Source: Lagopus muta
Taxonomy: Eukaryota > Chordata > Aves > Galliformes > Phasianidae
Direction of reading: 5' to 3'
Length of the DNA: 64,000 nt
NCBI RefSeq assembly: GCF_023343835.1
Contig: NC_064433.1
Location: forward strand, 64,068,032-64,132,031
Both the position numbers and the translations under genes were made by a program. Numbering within the stretch: the stretch's first letter is position 1; each line of letters opens with the position of its first letter. Below are positions 26,523 through 39,400 of the stretch, piece by piece. The notes under the pieces were generated by a model that saw only the letters and a program-made list of their open reading frames with translations, did no database searches and was not told where the DNA came from.

Positions 26523-26586
26523 CTTTTTTTTTCCTTTTTTTTTTTTCCTTTTTTTTCTTTTTTTTTGTTTTTTTTTTTCTCTCCCT
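26523..26586. repeat. T-rich low-complexity tract
   Basis: Runs of T broken by CC, C and G. A minus-strand Lys-rich frame over it (26442-26624) is a composition artefact. Confidence 0.92.
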
Positions 26587-28132
26587 TCTCCTTCCCGGGA
26601 GCCACAGGTACAGCTGCTGCTCATGAAATGATTGTGGGAGATTTACATTAAAGTCAGATATTACTGTTTAAGCTCATGAGCAAGTTTCAGTTGAGTTACT
26701 TGGACTTCTAAGCTCAGATAGTCTGGATGACAGTCCAGGTGCCACACAGATGGTGAGTTTGATCTTTTAATATATCTTCTTAAAATCCTGGTGGTATTAG
26801 TAGAGCTATTTGTGTTATCTTTTAGCCCAAGAGTGCTAATGATTTCTCTTTCAGGACTGGAATAAAGTAGCTGGCTTGAAGCTTTTTTATGTGTACATCT
26901 TTCATATCTGTATCTTCAAGATATATTTTCAAGAAGGTTTTTTTAATTATTATTTTTTTTATAAATCAAGATATGTGCTATAATCAGGTTCTTTGAAGAA
27001 GGTTCATTTTGTCTTCCCTTGCATTTATGTGCTAGGATGTCCAAAAAGCTGGTCAGAATGCTAATGAACAGTAAATAGTTGATGAATGTACTCATACATG
27101 AAATATATCTAACTTTCTTTCTCACAGTTGTTTACATTCTAGTCTCTTGCGGGCACTGAAAATTAGAGCAAAATTCATTTTTGCTTCTCTGATCAGGAGC
27201 GTTTTCCGGCACGCTTGGGAGTTCTGTAGCTTGGGAATTCAACTTTTGCAGCTCTCTTTGTGTGACAATGATTGAACAGTAGCCAGGACATCTTTATTTT
27301 GTTTGAATTTGGCTGTAGTTGATACGAGGTCTTTACTTTTGGCTGCCAGATCCCTACTCCTAAATCATATCTCTCTCTGAGAATCTAGCTATTCCAGGCT
27401 TTTTATTTTATTGGGATGATATCTTAAATATATTTGGAAGCAGATGGATAGCTATTAGCTGAAGTCTTTCCTGATCTTTATGCCATTACATTTGCTAACT
27501 TTAGATTTTTGGTTGTCTCTGAGATGTTGATTTTATTCTGAAAGCTCCCATGTAATTTGACAGTTGCCTAACCTTCTGCATACCAGTTTAGGATAGAAAT
27601 ACTAAAGCTGGAATTTCTTTGATGTAAGGGAGCCTATGAGAGCATCTGTGAACTTCGGAAAATTCCTTCTCGTGTTTTTTCACTCAAGACTCTGTCAGCA
27701 ATATTTGAGGGGGATATTTGTTGCTGAGGGTTTAAGGGAATATCAAATGTGCCCATATATCAGAATAAATGTGTGTTTCTATTCTCTTAAACCTGGTGAA
27801 CAGAAACTGGTAACGGTGAATGAAAATGCACTAGTGATACTATGCTTTCAAGTACTTTTTTGGAGCACAGCTTTAAAACTGGAACTCTGCTTAACACTCA
27901 GCTATGCAGCTATTTCTTCTGCATTACTAGGCATAGTAAATTTATCTATCAGAAAGTATAAGAATAGGTGCCTGTGATTTTAGTAGTACAGTATGCAGGA
28001 TCCCATGGGTTGGCTTCGCTTTTCAAAGAGCAGCACTGCCACTTTCCACATAAGGTCTTCACATTACAAAGTGCTGGTTGGAAAAGTCTGACTGGAACAG
28101 AGTTTTTGAAGCACACAGCTCTAGCTTGGGTG

Positions 28133-28191
28133 CTTTTTTTTTTTTTTTGCTTTTTTTTTTTCTCCCTTTTTTATTTCTTTTTTTATTATTT
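28133..28191. repeat. T-rich low-complexity tract
   Basis: T runs interrupted by GC, CTCCC and A. The plus-strand Phe-rich frame here (27968-28225) is not taken as coding. Confidence 0.92.
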
Positions 28192-31100
28192 CTGTTTCCT
28201 ACTTCAAAAACACAATTCTAAATGATGCCAGAATTTCCTTTTCTGTTATTTAAAAAATAGTAATAAACTTTTTGCTGTTAATTAAGATGAGAGAGCAGAT
28301 ATGATCTAAGATGGAAACCCTTGAACTTCTGAGTCAAGAACTGTGTCTGATTTAAAGTTTTCCATTGGTCTCCACCTAGGAAATGAGATGATAAAGATCC
28401 CTAAATGTAACTATTACACCCAGGCTTTGTAGATGACTGGATCTGACTCTGACTTACACAGAAATGTACATACAAAGCCTATTAAGTATGAAGACCTACA
28501 ACTGGATCTCCATGAAATCAGTTGCATGCTGAAAACCCTTATGTCAATGGGGTTTAACTGTCAGCTTTGATCATGAAATGGAGGTCAACGTTTTTTCTTA
28601 AAGTCTTATGTAAATGCACTTTCAGAAACTTCACTGTTTGTGTTTTGGAGTGGGGTCCTATTTTACTTTGCAACTGGAGTGGAATTATTTCAGGAGGACA
28701 TCTATTCTGGCTTTTGGCTTAACTCAAGAGGCCACAGGCTCATCTCAATGGCATTTCTCTGTACTTCTGTAAAACAGTAACTCCCAAATATCAAACCTGC
28801 TTGCTTTCAGAACTTTAAGGGAAAGTCTTTGATAGCCAGAACCTCATTGATTTTGCAGAAAAGCAGTAATAGAAAATGGGACACACATGGAGCTTCTGCT
28901 CTTTCTCAAATACAGACACAATTCTGGTCTCATTAAATCAAAGACTTGGTTAATGGCCCCAGCGTAACAGAATAGAAGTGCTGCTTCTTGTAGCAGTTAA
29001 TCAGAATAATGTTTTAAACTAGCTTCTAGGAAAGTGTCAATGATGACAGATGGTGGAGAAAATGGGGGATGCTGCTAAGCAAGTAGATAGTCTGGTGAGA
29101 GTTAGAATGTCCTTCCTAAAAATGAGAGCCAACAACTCAAATGCCAGCAGTGAAACGAGGAGTGGATAGGAATGTACAGACCCAAGAGAAGAGATTGATG
29201 TTATAGAGTAAAAATGGGCAGTGCAAAAGGTAGCTTCTTGTCCTTCTGAAACAGAATAGTTTGGGTATTCAGCTTCCAGGCAGGAAGTAATGTTGGGACA
29301 AGTTCAAGGCAGTAAGGAAGCTGTAATGTGTGGAGCATGTCAGAGGTCTGCAGCAAGAGGAGGTTCTGTAAGGTACACTTGAACCCTGCTGTGCCAGTGG
29401 GTGGGGGGGGGACGGGACTCGCTTCTTTAGAATGGGACAATGCAAGGAAATGGGGAGAAATTCTTTATCTTCACTGAAGCAGTGGAAGAGACAGTGATGT
29501 GAAAGACAGAACGGCTGGGAGTGACGAAGGAGGATTTGTAGCAAAACTGATTAGGACTGTGAAGGAGAGACTCTGAAGGAAAGCAAGAAACTTCTATGGC
29601 ATGCTTTGAGCTCATCTTACAGAAGCTGCAGAGTTTGTGACCCTCGCGTTAACTTCATTTCACAATGTTCCCTGGATGCTTTGTGTGACTTCCAAGTAAC
29701 ACATGACATCAGCAGTCTTAATAAAAACCACCTGCTTGGTACATTTTATATTAAACTCTGCTAAAATCTCCAGTGCTATCAGGAACAGAGTATAATTAGT
29801 TTTCTCTAAATTTGCTGAGCATTGTTAAATGGGTTCTTTCCTTAAGGAGAAGAATGTAAACTTATATGCTTTACATCTAGATATTTGAAAATCATCTCTT
29901 GGCTGTACAATCTTTTACACTGATAAATATTTCTGTTCAAATTAACTCCTGATCCTCCTCTTGAACCTAGTCTCCTTCTAGCCATCTACAGTATAGGGTG
30001 GGTGTCAATGGACATCGATCTAGGGGGGGAGATCCAGTTCAACATATTCCAGAAGGCCTTTTTAAACTTCAGGTTGCCTGGAATCTTTCAAATCAGACAC
30101 GAAGCTATGTTTATACATCCCTCAACACAAGGAAGAAGCTGCTGTGGGCCAGAGGTAATTAAAATCAGCAGTTAAACTAACTGCTTCAAGAAAAGTTTGA
30201 GAAATTATTGCTTAGCTCTCCGCTAAGCAGATCCAAGGCATCTGAAGTTGTGATTTTACTGTTAAATACCTGTTAAATATTAGCTTAGTAATATAAGAAG
30301 TATCACTCTTTTCCCTGCTTTATTTTGACAAGCCTGTTCTTAATTTTCTTTAGTTGTCACAAAGTTCTGAGGAGAAAATAGGTGAACTCTTTCGCAGAAG
30401 CCCGTATTTTTTGAGGAGTCTGAGTTTCCTTTAAGGGCCGCAGACATAAGTCAGAGCTCCTTTTAGTGTCTCCCCTGCTCTCCATTTTAATCTATTATTA
30501 ACAAGCGAAGAGAGCTTCCCTCAAGGTAGTTTCAGTGTTTTCAGTTGAGCTGTTTGCAGGAAGTTTCTTAACTACTTCTTGCTTTATCACAAAAGATTCA
30601 TGCACAAGGCTGGCTTCTGAAAACTTATTTTAGGACAGGGAAGGGAGTCATGACCCTGAGGTTTTACTGTTTATATCAGCAGAATGTCTTTGGCGTCTAG
30701 CTAGGAAACGAAAGGCCACTGGGCTCTGCTGGTTCTATTGCTAATTTTCCAGAGCGCATTTTTCCAAACTTAGTAGAAAAAGATTTGCCTGAAGGGATGC
30801 ATAAATATGGGGACGTGAAAAACTTCTTAACATAAAAGTTCTGACTTTCAAGAGACAAAAATGAAAGAAGTGTTTTCCTCAAAGACCGGTGGTGTAAAGA
30901 TGGCCTGAGGCTGGCCTCTATGCTCTTCCCAGCAAGGAAGCCTTGAAGACTGTGCTGGAACTCAAGGCTTCGAGGAATGAATGCCCTGTGACATCCAGTG
31001 CTGCCAGCAAAAGCTGAAGACATGTCACACTGCCTTTGTGGTCACTGTAGGAGCCAAGCTTAAAGCGTGGGGCTCAGTCTAGAAGTAAAAATGGTTGAGG

Positions 31101-31906
31101 TGCTGCTTCCACAGACTCCCTTGAATATTACCTGCAGTGAGGAAACAGGGAGCATGTCTTTCTCCTTGAGTGAGGATTTCTGCTTCAAGTGTTTTGGAAA
31201 GAAAAGGAATAAACAAATGTCATTTGCACTTGTTAGGTTGTAATCAATACTATCCTTTGCTGCCATCTTACAAGTTTGAGTGTTTCTCAGGCTCTTTTGA
31301 GGACAGACCATGAAGGCGATTCCTCTAACCTAGAAGCAGTTAAAGTAGTTATATCTGGGTGAAAAATGAAAATATATTAGTCAAAGGAAAAAAACCTGCA
31401 GATTTGCTGACAGCAATCACAGTTTCTAATGCTTCCTGAACTTCATATAAGCATAAGTAAAAATTATTAGTAACCAAATAAAATGTGTAATTTTGCCCAT
31501 CTAAGTCCAAATTCATAAACAGAAGTTATCTAGAAGTTTCATAAACTATTTGAACATTCAGGTCTAGACTTGTACACATGCAATTCGTATGTGTAGCACA
31601 GAAATATCTTCACTTCTCCAATTTCCAGTAGTTCTGGAGGAAAGGTTTTTATCCAGTTGAAAACAGCATCTTCCTCTGCAAAAAGTTTGCTCATGGTAAG
31701 AGCAGCTGTGTCTCTTCTGATGAGTAAAAGAAATGTTACTTGCCCGTGTATTAAGAAATTTCTCAAGTTGAAGCCTGACTTTCCTCCCTTCCTGTTCAAA
31801 TAGTGAGTTGTTTCCTTTTTATTTCTTCCGTGTTTCCAAGTCATTCTGGTGTGCATCCTTCTTTTTGAGATTTCTAAGTTATGACTGAGAGTAATGGATC
31901 CTCCTT

Positions 31907-31924
31907 GGGGGGGTGGGGGGGGGG
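31907..31924. repeat. G-rich run (G7-T-G10)
   Basis: Two G runs separated by one T on the plus strand. On the minus strand it makes a Pro-rich patch in an open frame. It could form a G-quadruplex and is prone to length error. Confidence 0.93.
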
Positions 31925-32466
31925 AACCAAATGTGAAACCTTCAGTCAAAACAAATGTCATGCATATCACAGCAAATCCTGAAAACTAGTTAACAGTGGG
32001 GGAAAGAGGGGGAAAGAGATCAGAAGTTATGCAAAAAATGCATAGATGGAAAAGTTAGCTTGAGGGCTAATAAAAGTTTTCTGACTTCTGTTGTGTGTGA
32101 TATCTACTAGCATAGGGTTAAGAGAGAAGAAGGGGCAGCATATGCATCTCATAGCAGTTGGGGCTGTGCTGTTAATGGACCCCTCTGGTTTTCTGCTTTT
32201 AGAACTCCAAAGGTGAGGTGGGGAAGCAAATTAATTAGCATAATGACATATACTATATTTAAAATAGTCACTTAAACATGCTTTTTTTTAAAGAAAGGGA
32301 TAGTAGCTACTGAAATTACTCATAAATCTTGTAGTGATGGTATGTGTTCTGGAAATAAATCTGCTAGGGAAAGAGGTCTTCTATTTCCAGTGTACTTTAG
32401 TCAATACAACTATTTGTGCTGTTTTCCCTGCACTTTTTCATAACAGGTTTTTGCATAAAGACATTT

Positions 32467-32492
32467 AAAAAAAAAAAAAAAAAAAGAGAGAG
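32467..32492. repeat. A19 run followed by (AG)n
   Basis: A homopolymer of about nineteen A passes into a short AG repeat. No polyadenylation signal or retrocopy body is visible just upstream. Confidence 0.9.
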
Positions 32493-34192
32493 GAAAGACC
32501 TAACATATACAGTCCACATAATCTCTTGCCCAAGACAATAGACTCTGAGTTTGTAAACACATGCTTACATGCTTGTGAAATTATTAAGACAGAATTTCTT
32601 GGGTTGAGAAGAAGTCTGTGATCAAGTAAAAACAATCACAGTAGTAACAAGAGAAAACAGAAAAATATTGTCAGCATAATTATTTTGGAATTCTCACCTC
32701 TCTGCCCAGTGCTGCTTCTATGTAACACCCATTATCACAGGATAGGTATGCATGGTTCAACATAACTCAAATACACAAGTGTTGTAAGTCTGGAAAACAT
32801 TTAATATTTTTACTTAGTATACTATTCAAATGAACACAACCACACACAGTGAATTTTGCAATCCAGAATCACTAAAAAATGGATATCAATAAAATCACTT
32901 CCTGGCATTATCAAAATGGCTGCTCCTAAAGGGATCACAGATGTGATTATATATTTAACTTAGTTCCATCACCCTAGAAAGGCACATAAAATATGTTGCA
33001 TTTTCAGTGACTTAGCATTGTTCCTTTCATTAATTAATCTTGTAAGCAGCATCATAAAACCGGTGATGAAGATAGCATGTGTAAATAAATCTGAGAGGAG
33101 CTGGCACTTTGGACAGCTTTTATATGTTAGTGTTCATTTAAGTTGTTAAACCTGCTGGTTCTTCATTGTCATTCCATATTCTCCCCTCTTCTCACCTTGG
33201 AGCAAAATTCCCGATTCCTGACTGCCCATGGGAAGGAGGCGGTTGATGTCATTCCTGTGGCCAGATGGTCTGACCGCAAACTCCACCACCTCAGCCTTAG
33301 CAGTCTTGGAGGAAAAGCCCAGTCCCAAGAAGCCTCAGGGCTGTCCCTGTGCGGCCAGTGAGGACACACAGTGCTCTAGACTTTCTCACATTAGAGACCT
33401 GAGGCTTCACAGAATGCATTTGAGTTTTAGTGAAACGGTGGCTTCTCCTCTATTGCTGATATATTAGCATAAAGGAATTGAGTAACTCCAGTGACATGCA
33501 TGCCAAATGCAAGGCCAGAACACCATGATGCCATCTAACACTCATACAAGTTCATATCGCTAAGCTGAATTTTGAGTACATCTCCTGTTTTGGGCTGTCA
33601 TGGCATCACAGGCTGAGATTCTGGCTTAGGCAGGTTTTGTTTTGCCATTGTCCTTAATGTTCCTTGTGTATGTAGGGCAAGAAACAAAAGGAAGCATGGG
33701 AACTTCTTTTAATTGAATTAGAAACATTGGTGGAAAAAGAGAAGTAGAAGCAGACCATAGAACAGCAGTGGGGAAACTTACTGTTCTTGTCCATGCCATT
33801 TGATCTTGTTTTCCTTATCTATACTGAATTACACCTTTAGCTTGTGTACTTCATCTCTCTTTCACTGTCATCAGCTTTGCTCTGTTGCTGTTAGTTTGCA
33901 GAGAGTTAAGGTCTGACTCACTTTTTTTCTCATCTCTGAATTCAGAAAAGGATTTTCCTCATTTAAACTTCACTTAAGAGTATTGGTATGAAGGTGCTTT
34001 GGAAACAGTGACTTCTGACAAACCTTGTTTAGCCTACTGCAGAATTAATTATATTTATAAAGGAACTTTGCAAATTTTAATTATGGTGTTTCTATAAAAC
34101 TGTTGAAATAAAGTGCTAATTGTGTGCATTTATGTACTTTTCAAAGGAAAGAATTCTTATGGCCTAACTACAAAATTTAACATTTGTTTAGA

Positions 34193-34238
34193 GTGTGTGT
34201 GTGTGTGTGTGTATATATGTATATGTGTGTATATATGC
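34193..34238. repeat. Compound (GT)n-(AT)n microsatellite
   Basis: A GT dinucleotide run turns into mixed TATATG/GTGTAT units over about 46 bases. It is an ordinary compound microsatellite and likely length-variable. Confidence 0.93.
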
Positions 34239-35406
34239 ACCATAAAATTTCTGCAATCCAAATCTATATTTGATGAATGTACAGTATGTGTTTTCTAGGC
34301 TGTTCACATTGATGGCGGTGTGTGACAGAAGCACAGATTCACTTAAGTTGTAAATGAAATCCATCCTTAAAAATATAGGTGAAAAAGTAGTGTTAGATTT
34401 AATTCCCATTGCATGACTCACTTCATTTTCACTTGTCTCTTTACCCTTGATTGAACAAACTGATATTTTAAATGCATTACAAATTTAATCAGAGGCATCA
34501 AATACAATACACAATGTTAAAATTACATCCAGGAAAACATCTGGGACTACAGAATGGAAATCATTCCTGCAGAAAAATTAGTTTCTATACTTTACTAGAC
34601 TAATTGCATAAACAAAGTAATATTGAAGTTCCTCTGAAGTTTATATAACAGGTCAACTCCTGACATTTCCCAGATTGCAAAACAATGCATTGATCTTGAA
34701 TAGACTTGTGAGCTTGAATAAGTTCAGGGCTGACTCCACCAGACTTTTTCCTCTGAAGTTTGTTGAGAGTGTTCAGATGAGATCAGAACAACTACTTTCA
34801 TGTGCAAAATCATCCGGTGTTAGGTTTCGGGGCTAAAGCTTTAGCCTTGTGAATTTTATTTTTGTGGATAGATCTATTATTAAAAAAACAAACAAACTAT
34901 AGCTTAGAAAGGAACCATCTCTTGAAATGAGTTTGATAATATTATTTCTTTAACAAAGAATAATATAATACCCTGATGTATCTGAAGCAGTGTTATCTTC
35001 CTATAAAATATATAAATGGCATAAGGTTTATAAAATATATATATACTTTTTTTTCTTGAAACCAAACTCCAAGACATTGTTTTCTTTTCAAGTCTCTTCC
35101 ATATGGAAGATACACCACAGATGATGATGGTGCAAAAAACATCAGGATCAGTTCAAAATTCTGTTGAGTTGACTAGGTAATTTCAAATATTCAAAAATTG
35201 CCTTTTTCACAATCTTTTTCTATATCGTAGTTATTTTCTATTTGTTTTTCAAATACTTAATAAATAGATACTGGATAAATTTCAATCAATCAGTGGCATA
35301 ATGAATATAATATAATTTTCTTTCTTACTATGCTTGGAATTTGATCAGTTACATTTATATGCGAGAACTGAAACAATGTGTAAACAGAAAGCATCAGAAA
35401 TCTGGT

Positions 35407-36432
35407 ATTTCCCACTAAACCATGTCCCTCAGTACAACAGCGAAACATTTCTTGAACACCTCCAGGGATGGTGACTCCACCACTTCCCTGGGCAGCTTGT
35501 TCTGGTACCTGACTACAGTCTTGTAGAATTGTTTCCTAACATTCAATCTGAATCTTTCCTGGTGCAACTTGAGGTCATTTCCTCTAGTCCTATTACACTG
35601 GAGAAGTGGCCAATGCTCACCTCATCACAACCTCTGTTCAAGTAGCTATACAGAGTGATGAAGTCACCCCTGAACCTCCTTCTCCAGACTGAATATTATC
35701 CTAGCTCCCTCAGTCACTATTTATAAGGCCTGTGTTCCAGACCCCTCACCAGCTCTGTTGCCTCATGCTCTGGGGCCTCAATGCCCTTCTTGCAGAGAGG
35801 GGCCCAAAAGAAGGGCAGTGCTAATTACAGAGGGATGATCTGTTCCCTGCTACTGCTGGCAGCACTATTTCTGTTACAAACCAGGATACCATTGGCCTTC
35901 TTGGCCACCTGGGCTCACAGCTGGTTTGTGTTCAGCTGAACATTGAGCAATATCCCCCATTTCCTTTACACAGTCTTCCAGCCACTCTGCCCCAAGCCTG
36001 TAGCATTGCCTGGGGTTGTTGTGGCCGAAGTGCAGAACCCAGCACTTTTGGTCTTGTCAAACTTCATCCTGTTAGCCTCAGCACAGCTATTCAGCCTGTC
36101 CAGATCCCTCTGTAGGGCCTTTCTACTCTCAGGCAGATCAACACTTTCTGCCAACTTGGTTTAATCTGCCAACTTGCTGAGGGTATACTCAATGCCCTCA
36201 TCCAGGTCATCAATAAAGATACTGAATAGGGCCAGCCCCAGTACCAACCCCTGGGGAACACTACTCATGACTGGTCATCAGCAGGATTTAACTCCATTCG
36301 CTACCACTCTCTGGGCCCAGCTATCCAGCCAATTCTTCACCCAGCAAAGAGTGTACCTGTCCAAGACATGGGCTGCAGCCTTTCCAGGAGAATACACAGA
36401 AGACAGTGTTGAAGCCTTTACTGTAGTCTAGG
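35407..36432 (-). mobile_element. CR1 LINE ORF2 fragment, 1 kb, catalytic motif broken and 3' end missing
   Basis: On the minus strand this is a long piece of CR1 ORF2 covering the reverse transcriptase core and C-terminus. In order it shows the NWLD/GPEW-like region, a '[12 protein letters not shown]' segment and the position of the FADD catalytic motif, which here reads LAD followed by a stop (TAA, complement of 36161-36163). It continues with '[20 protein letters not shown]', the [11 protein letters not shown] segment, an RPHLEY-region remnant and the [11 protein letters not shown] end near 35460. It ends at about 35407 just after the ORF2 stop region ('gggacatggtttagtggg' on the minus strand), and the usual 3' untranslated region and tail are absent. 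Several frameshifts and stops make it non-functional. The plus-strand frames at 35943-36431 are its antisense shadows. Confidence 0.95.
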
Positions 36433-39400
36433 CATCACCTTTTACACAGCATTCTCTGAGACGTCTTGCTCTGTCTTGAGCTGGAAGATATATTTTGAAA
36501 CAGATTAGTCCTTTATTTAATTTGATATAGCCATATGCAAGCCTACTGCATTCAGCTCTGATCGAACAGAGAGTAGCATCTTAGAAGTTACTTGTTACTT
36601 TAGACCAATTTGTTTTGTGCTGAAGAACAAACAGAAAAATCCAAGGTTTTGTCTTCCACCAGGTGTGGCATACTCCAGCCCTTTTTTTCTTTTTTCTTAA
36701 ACTCAGACATGAATGAAAGTCTTCTGTGAGTATTTCAGTGTCCAAAAGCTGAAAAGCATTTGAAATCCAGAGGTTTTAAAAACTTATAAACAAATTCCTT
36801 CTGCTGTTGCTCTTATCTGCCACAAAGACTGAGGGCTGATATTTTGCCTTTCTTCCCTTTTTGTAAAACTACATTCTTCATGTATAAGGCTGGAAGAAAA
36901 TGAGCCTGCATGAATAAATCGAGCAGATGTGTCACTTTCTATTGTGCAGATAGAGTAAGTAGCTGAGTTTTATGCAAGTGCTATCGAATTACGAACAGCA
37001 CAATGCCAAAATACTCTTGCAGAAGCTGGCGGGCTCCCTTGGTAAGCTCAGCAGCTGTAAACCTGACTTTCTTTATGTGCTGACTACATGCTGAACAGTT
37101 TGAGCTCTGTCTTTAGGTTATGAATGTCTTTTGACTTTTGAGGTTTTTATTTAGGTTGAGAGAAGCTGTTGTTTTCACTGTAAGAAGAGAGTATCATCAG
37201 ATTTTTTTTAATTGTTATTATTTTTGTATCAGTTTGCATTAATTCTTCTGTTTTGTGGAGGATTTTTTCGTAGTGGAGGTTTGCTTTTAAAATAAGAATT
37301 CAGAAACCATCTACATGTCTAGTTCAGAGAGAGATGAACAATGAAAACTGGATTCATTTGTGTCTGGTTAAGGACCTGGTTAAAATTCTGGCTTTCTCTA
37401 GTAGTAGAGAATGTATTCTATTACTCACTTTCTTGGATTAGATATAACAAATCTGTCAAAGCAAAAATACAAGTTATTTCCTTCTTGCATTTGTAACAGA
37501 GCCTGTTCTGAAGGTTATACTGAATTTGTGCCTTGTAAAACTTTCTTGATGGAATTACAGCATTTAAGGCAATAGAAAAGCCTAAAGTCTGATCTGTTTC
37601 TGGAAATGTAAGTACCTTATTGCATTTTCTTTTTGTGGTAGTTTAGGTGTAACAATTTTAGGGTACAGGGGAAAAAAAATGTGCATTGGCTAATTCTGTT
37701 CTGTCTTTCCAATAGCCTGCAGTTAAGCACAGTCATTTCCTTTTATTCAAGCCTAATTTCTCTCTCTAAAATTTGTATGAAACATTACACAGCTGCTTTT
37801 GTAAGATCCTGAGGTGGATACATTCACAACACAGGTGAAGCAATTCCTGTGAACACTCTGTGCTCCAGAAGTGTTTTTGTGATGAAACTGAACATCCTTT
37901 GGGGGAAGATGCAAACATCCTTCAGTCAGTTGTGCCTTCCCTGTCTAAAAAATGAGCTTCAAAACAAGCAGAAAGGCTCATCTTAAAATACCGGTAATTA
38001 CTTTAAGAATTTTATTACCAAAACTATACAAGTTAAGAGCTTTACTGCTGTATGCTGTGCACTACTAAAATGGGAGGAGCTGACTGTGGACCTCGTTAAA
38101 AGTATCAGTGTAGACTCAGATATTTTGGAGTCATCTATAATAAATGTAAGTAGGTTGTGTACAATTGGGAATATGCATTCTCTGCAAGTCTGTGCCTGTT
38201 ATTATTGTGTGACCTAGCTTTAGTTCTGCATAGTCAATTAAAAGAACAGCTAAGTCAAGTGAAAGAGGCTATATGTATGTGTGTAGAAATTGCCCATTCC
38301 TTCATTGTAGCTTTCAAAATAGTAGTGGTGACTGAGGTTTTAAAAAAACACTTTATTAATCCTGAAAATGAGCCTTCATAAAGCAATTCCCTGACTGTAT
38401 GCTCCTGTCTACAGTTTTAATTCAGCATCTTTGCTGTATATATTAGAAAACTATTTTTAACAATGTTCCTATATTGACAGGATCCCTGCTTCATTTGGTG
38501 TACAAGATGGATAGTGCTTGTTTAGTAATTCTGTGTTAACCACCACTAGTAAAACATTGTCTGAAGAGAGAATTTATTTTTATTCTTGCTTTTTGGTAGT
38601 GCCCAGCAATGACTGTTTCAGTGATGCTTAGGCTTTCTTTTATTTTCACCGCAGGCCTGTGATGTAAGGGGTCGATATTATTACCTTTTTATTTAACAAA
38701 AAAATGAAGTCCAGTCAGAATCAATTTGAAACTACACAATATTTTTTAATGCCTAATATGGGAAGCCAATACTTTCCCAACATAAGTTACAACCAGGATT
38801 TCTGTGGAATTGTAAGTTCAGCATTTGTAAAATCAAGGCACAGTATTAATAGCTACTGCTAAAATCATATATTTTTAATGTTTACTCAGTCTTTCACAGA
38901 GGCAGAATCAAAATTCAGTTATCTGGTCAGCTTTCATCTGTTGCAAGATTTTGCTTTTCCTTCCTCTATAACTCTTAATTTTAATACCAAACCAAGAAAC
39001 AATGCTCCAAATTTATGAATATTTTCATAAGCTCCAGGGATTCTTATTTTCAAATCCAAGCTGACACATCTCCCCTCCACCTTTTCTTCTAGCACCCAAC
39101 AACTGCATTTTTTGCCCATCCAAAACTCAGCAGTATTTCATTTCATTAAGCAGAGACTGTTTCCACAGCACAAACAGTTCAGTGTTTCGGAAGCAAGTTA
39201 TATTCTGCTCATTCTGTGGCACTCTGTCTGACAAATAAAGCAAAACGGAGGGATAATTGAAACACCAGGAATTCTTTCTCCTTCATGGTCTCCCCAGCTA
39301 GTCCCACTGTCTTTTCTCTCCTTTGTCTGTCCTTGTCTAATCCTCTAGTTATCTGCATCAAACTCTCTTCCCTGTGTTGCATTTGGTAAGATTGCTTGCA

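Larger units (their letters stand above)
20471..35406. other. Long unassigned AT-rich stretch with simple repeats only
   Basis: Across these 15 kb I recognise no gene, exon chain, RNA gene or transposon. Simple repeats within it are listed separately. The longest frames are minus-strand 31539-31970 (143 codons, through a G-rich run) and plus-strand 27636-27977 (113 codons). Neither shows a motif or family resemblance. The stretch could be part of a long intron or intergenic DNA. Confidence 0.5.

Noticed and set aside
31539..31970. 143-codon minus-strand frame with a reasonable-looking C-terminal half
   Set aside because: It crosses the G7-T-G10 run as polyproline and I recognise no family. 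The C-terminal 50 residues could be searched, but I cannot support a gene.
35943..36431. Two plus-strand frames of 73 and 85 codons
   Set aside because: They are antisense to the minus-strand CR1 ORF2 fragment.
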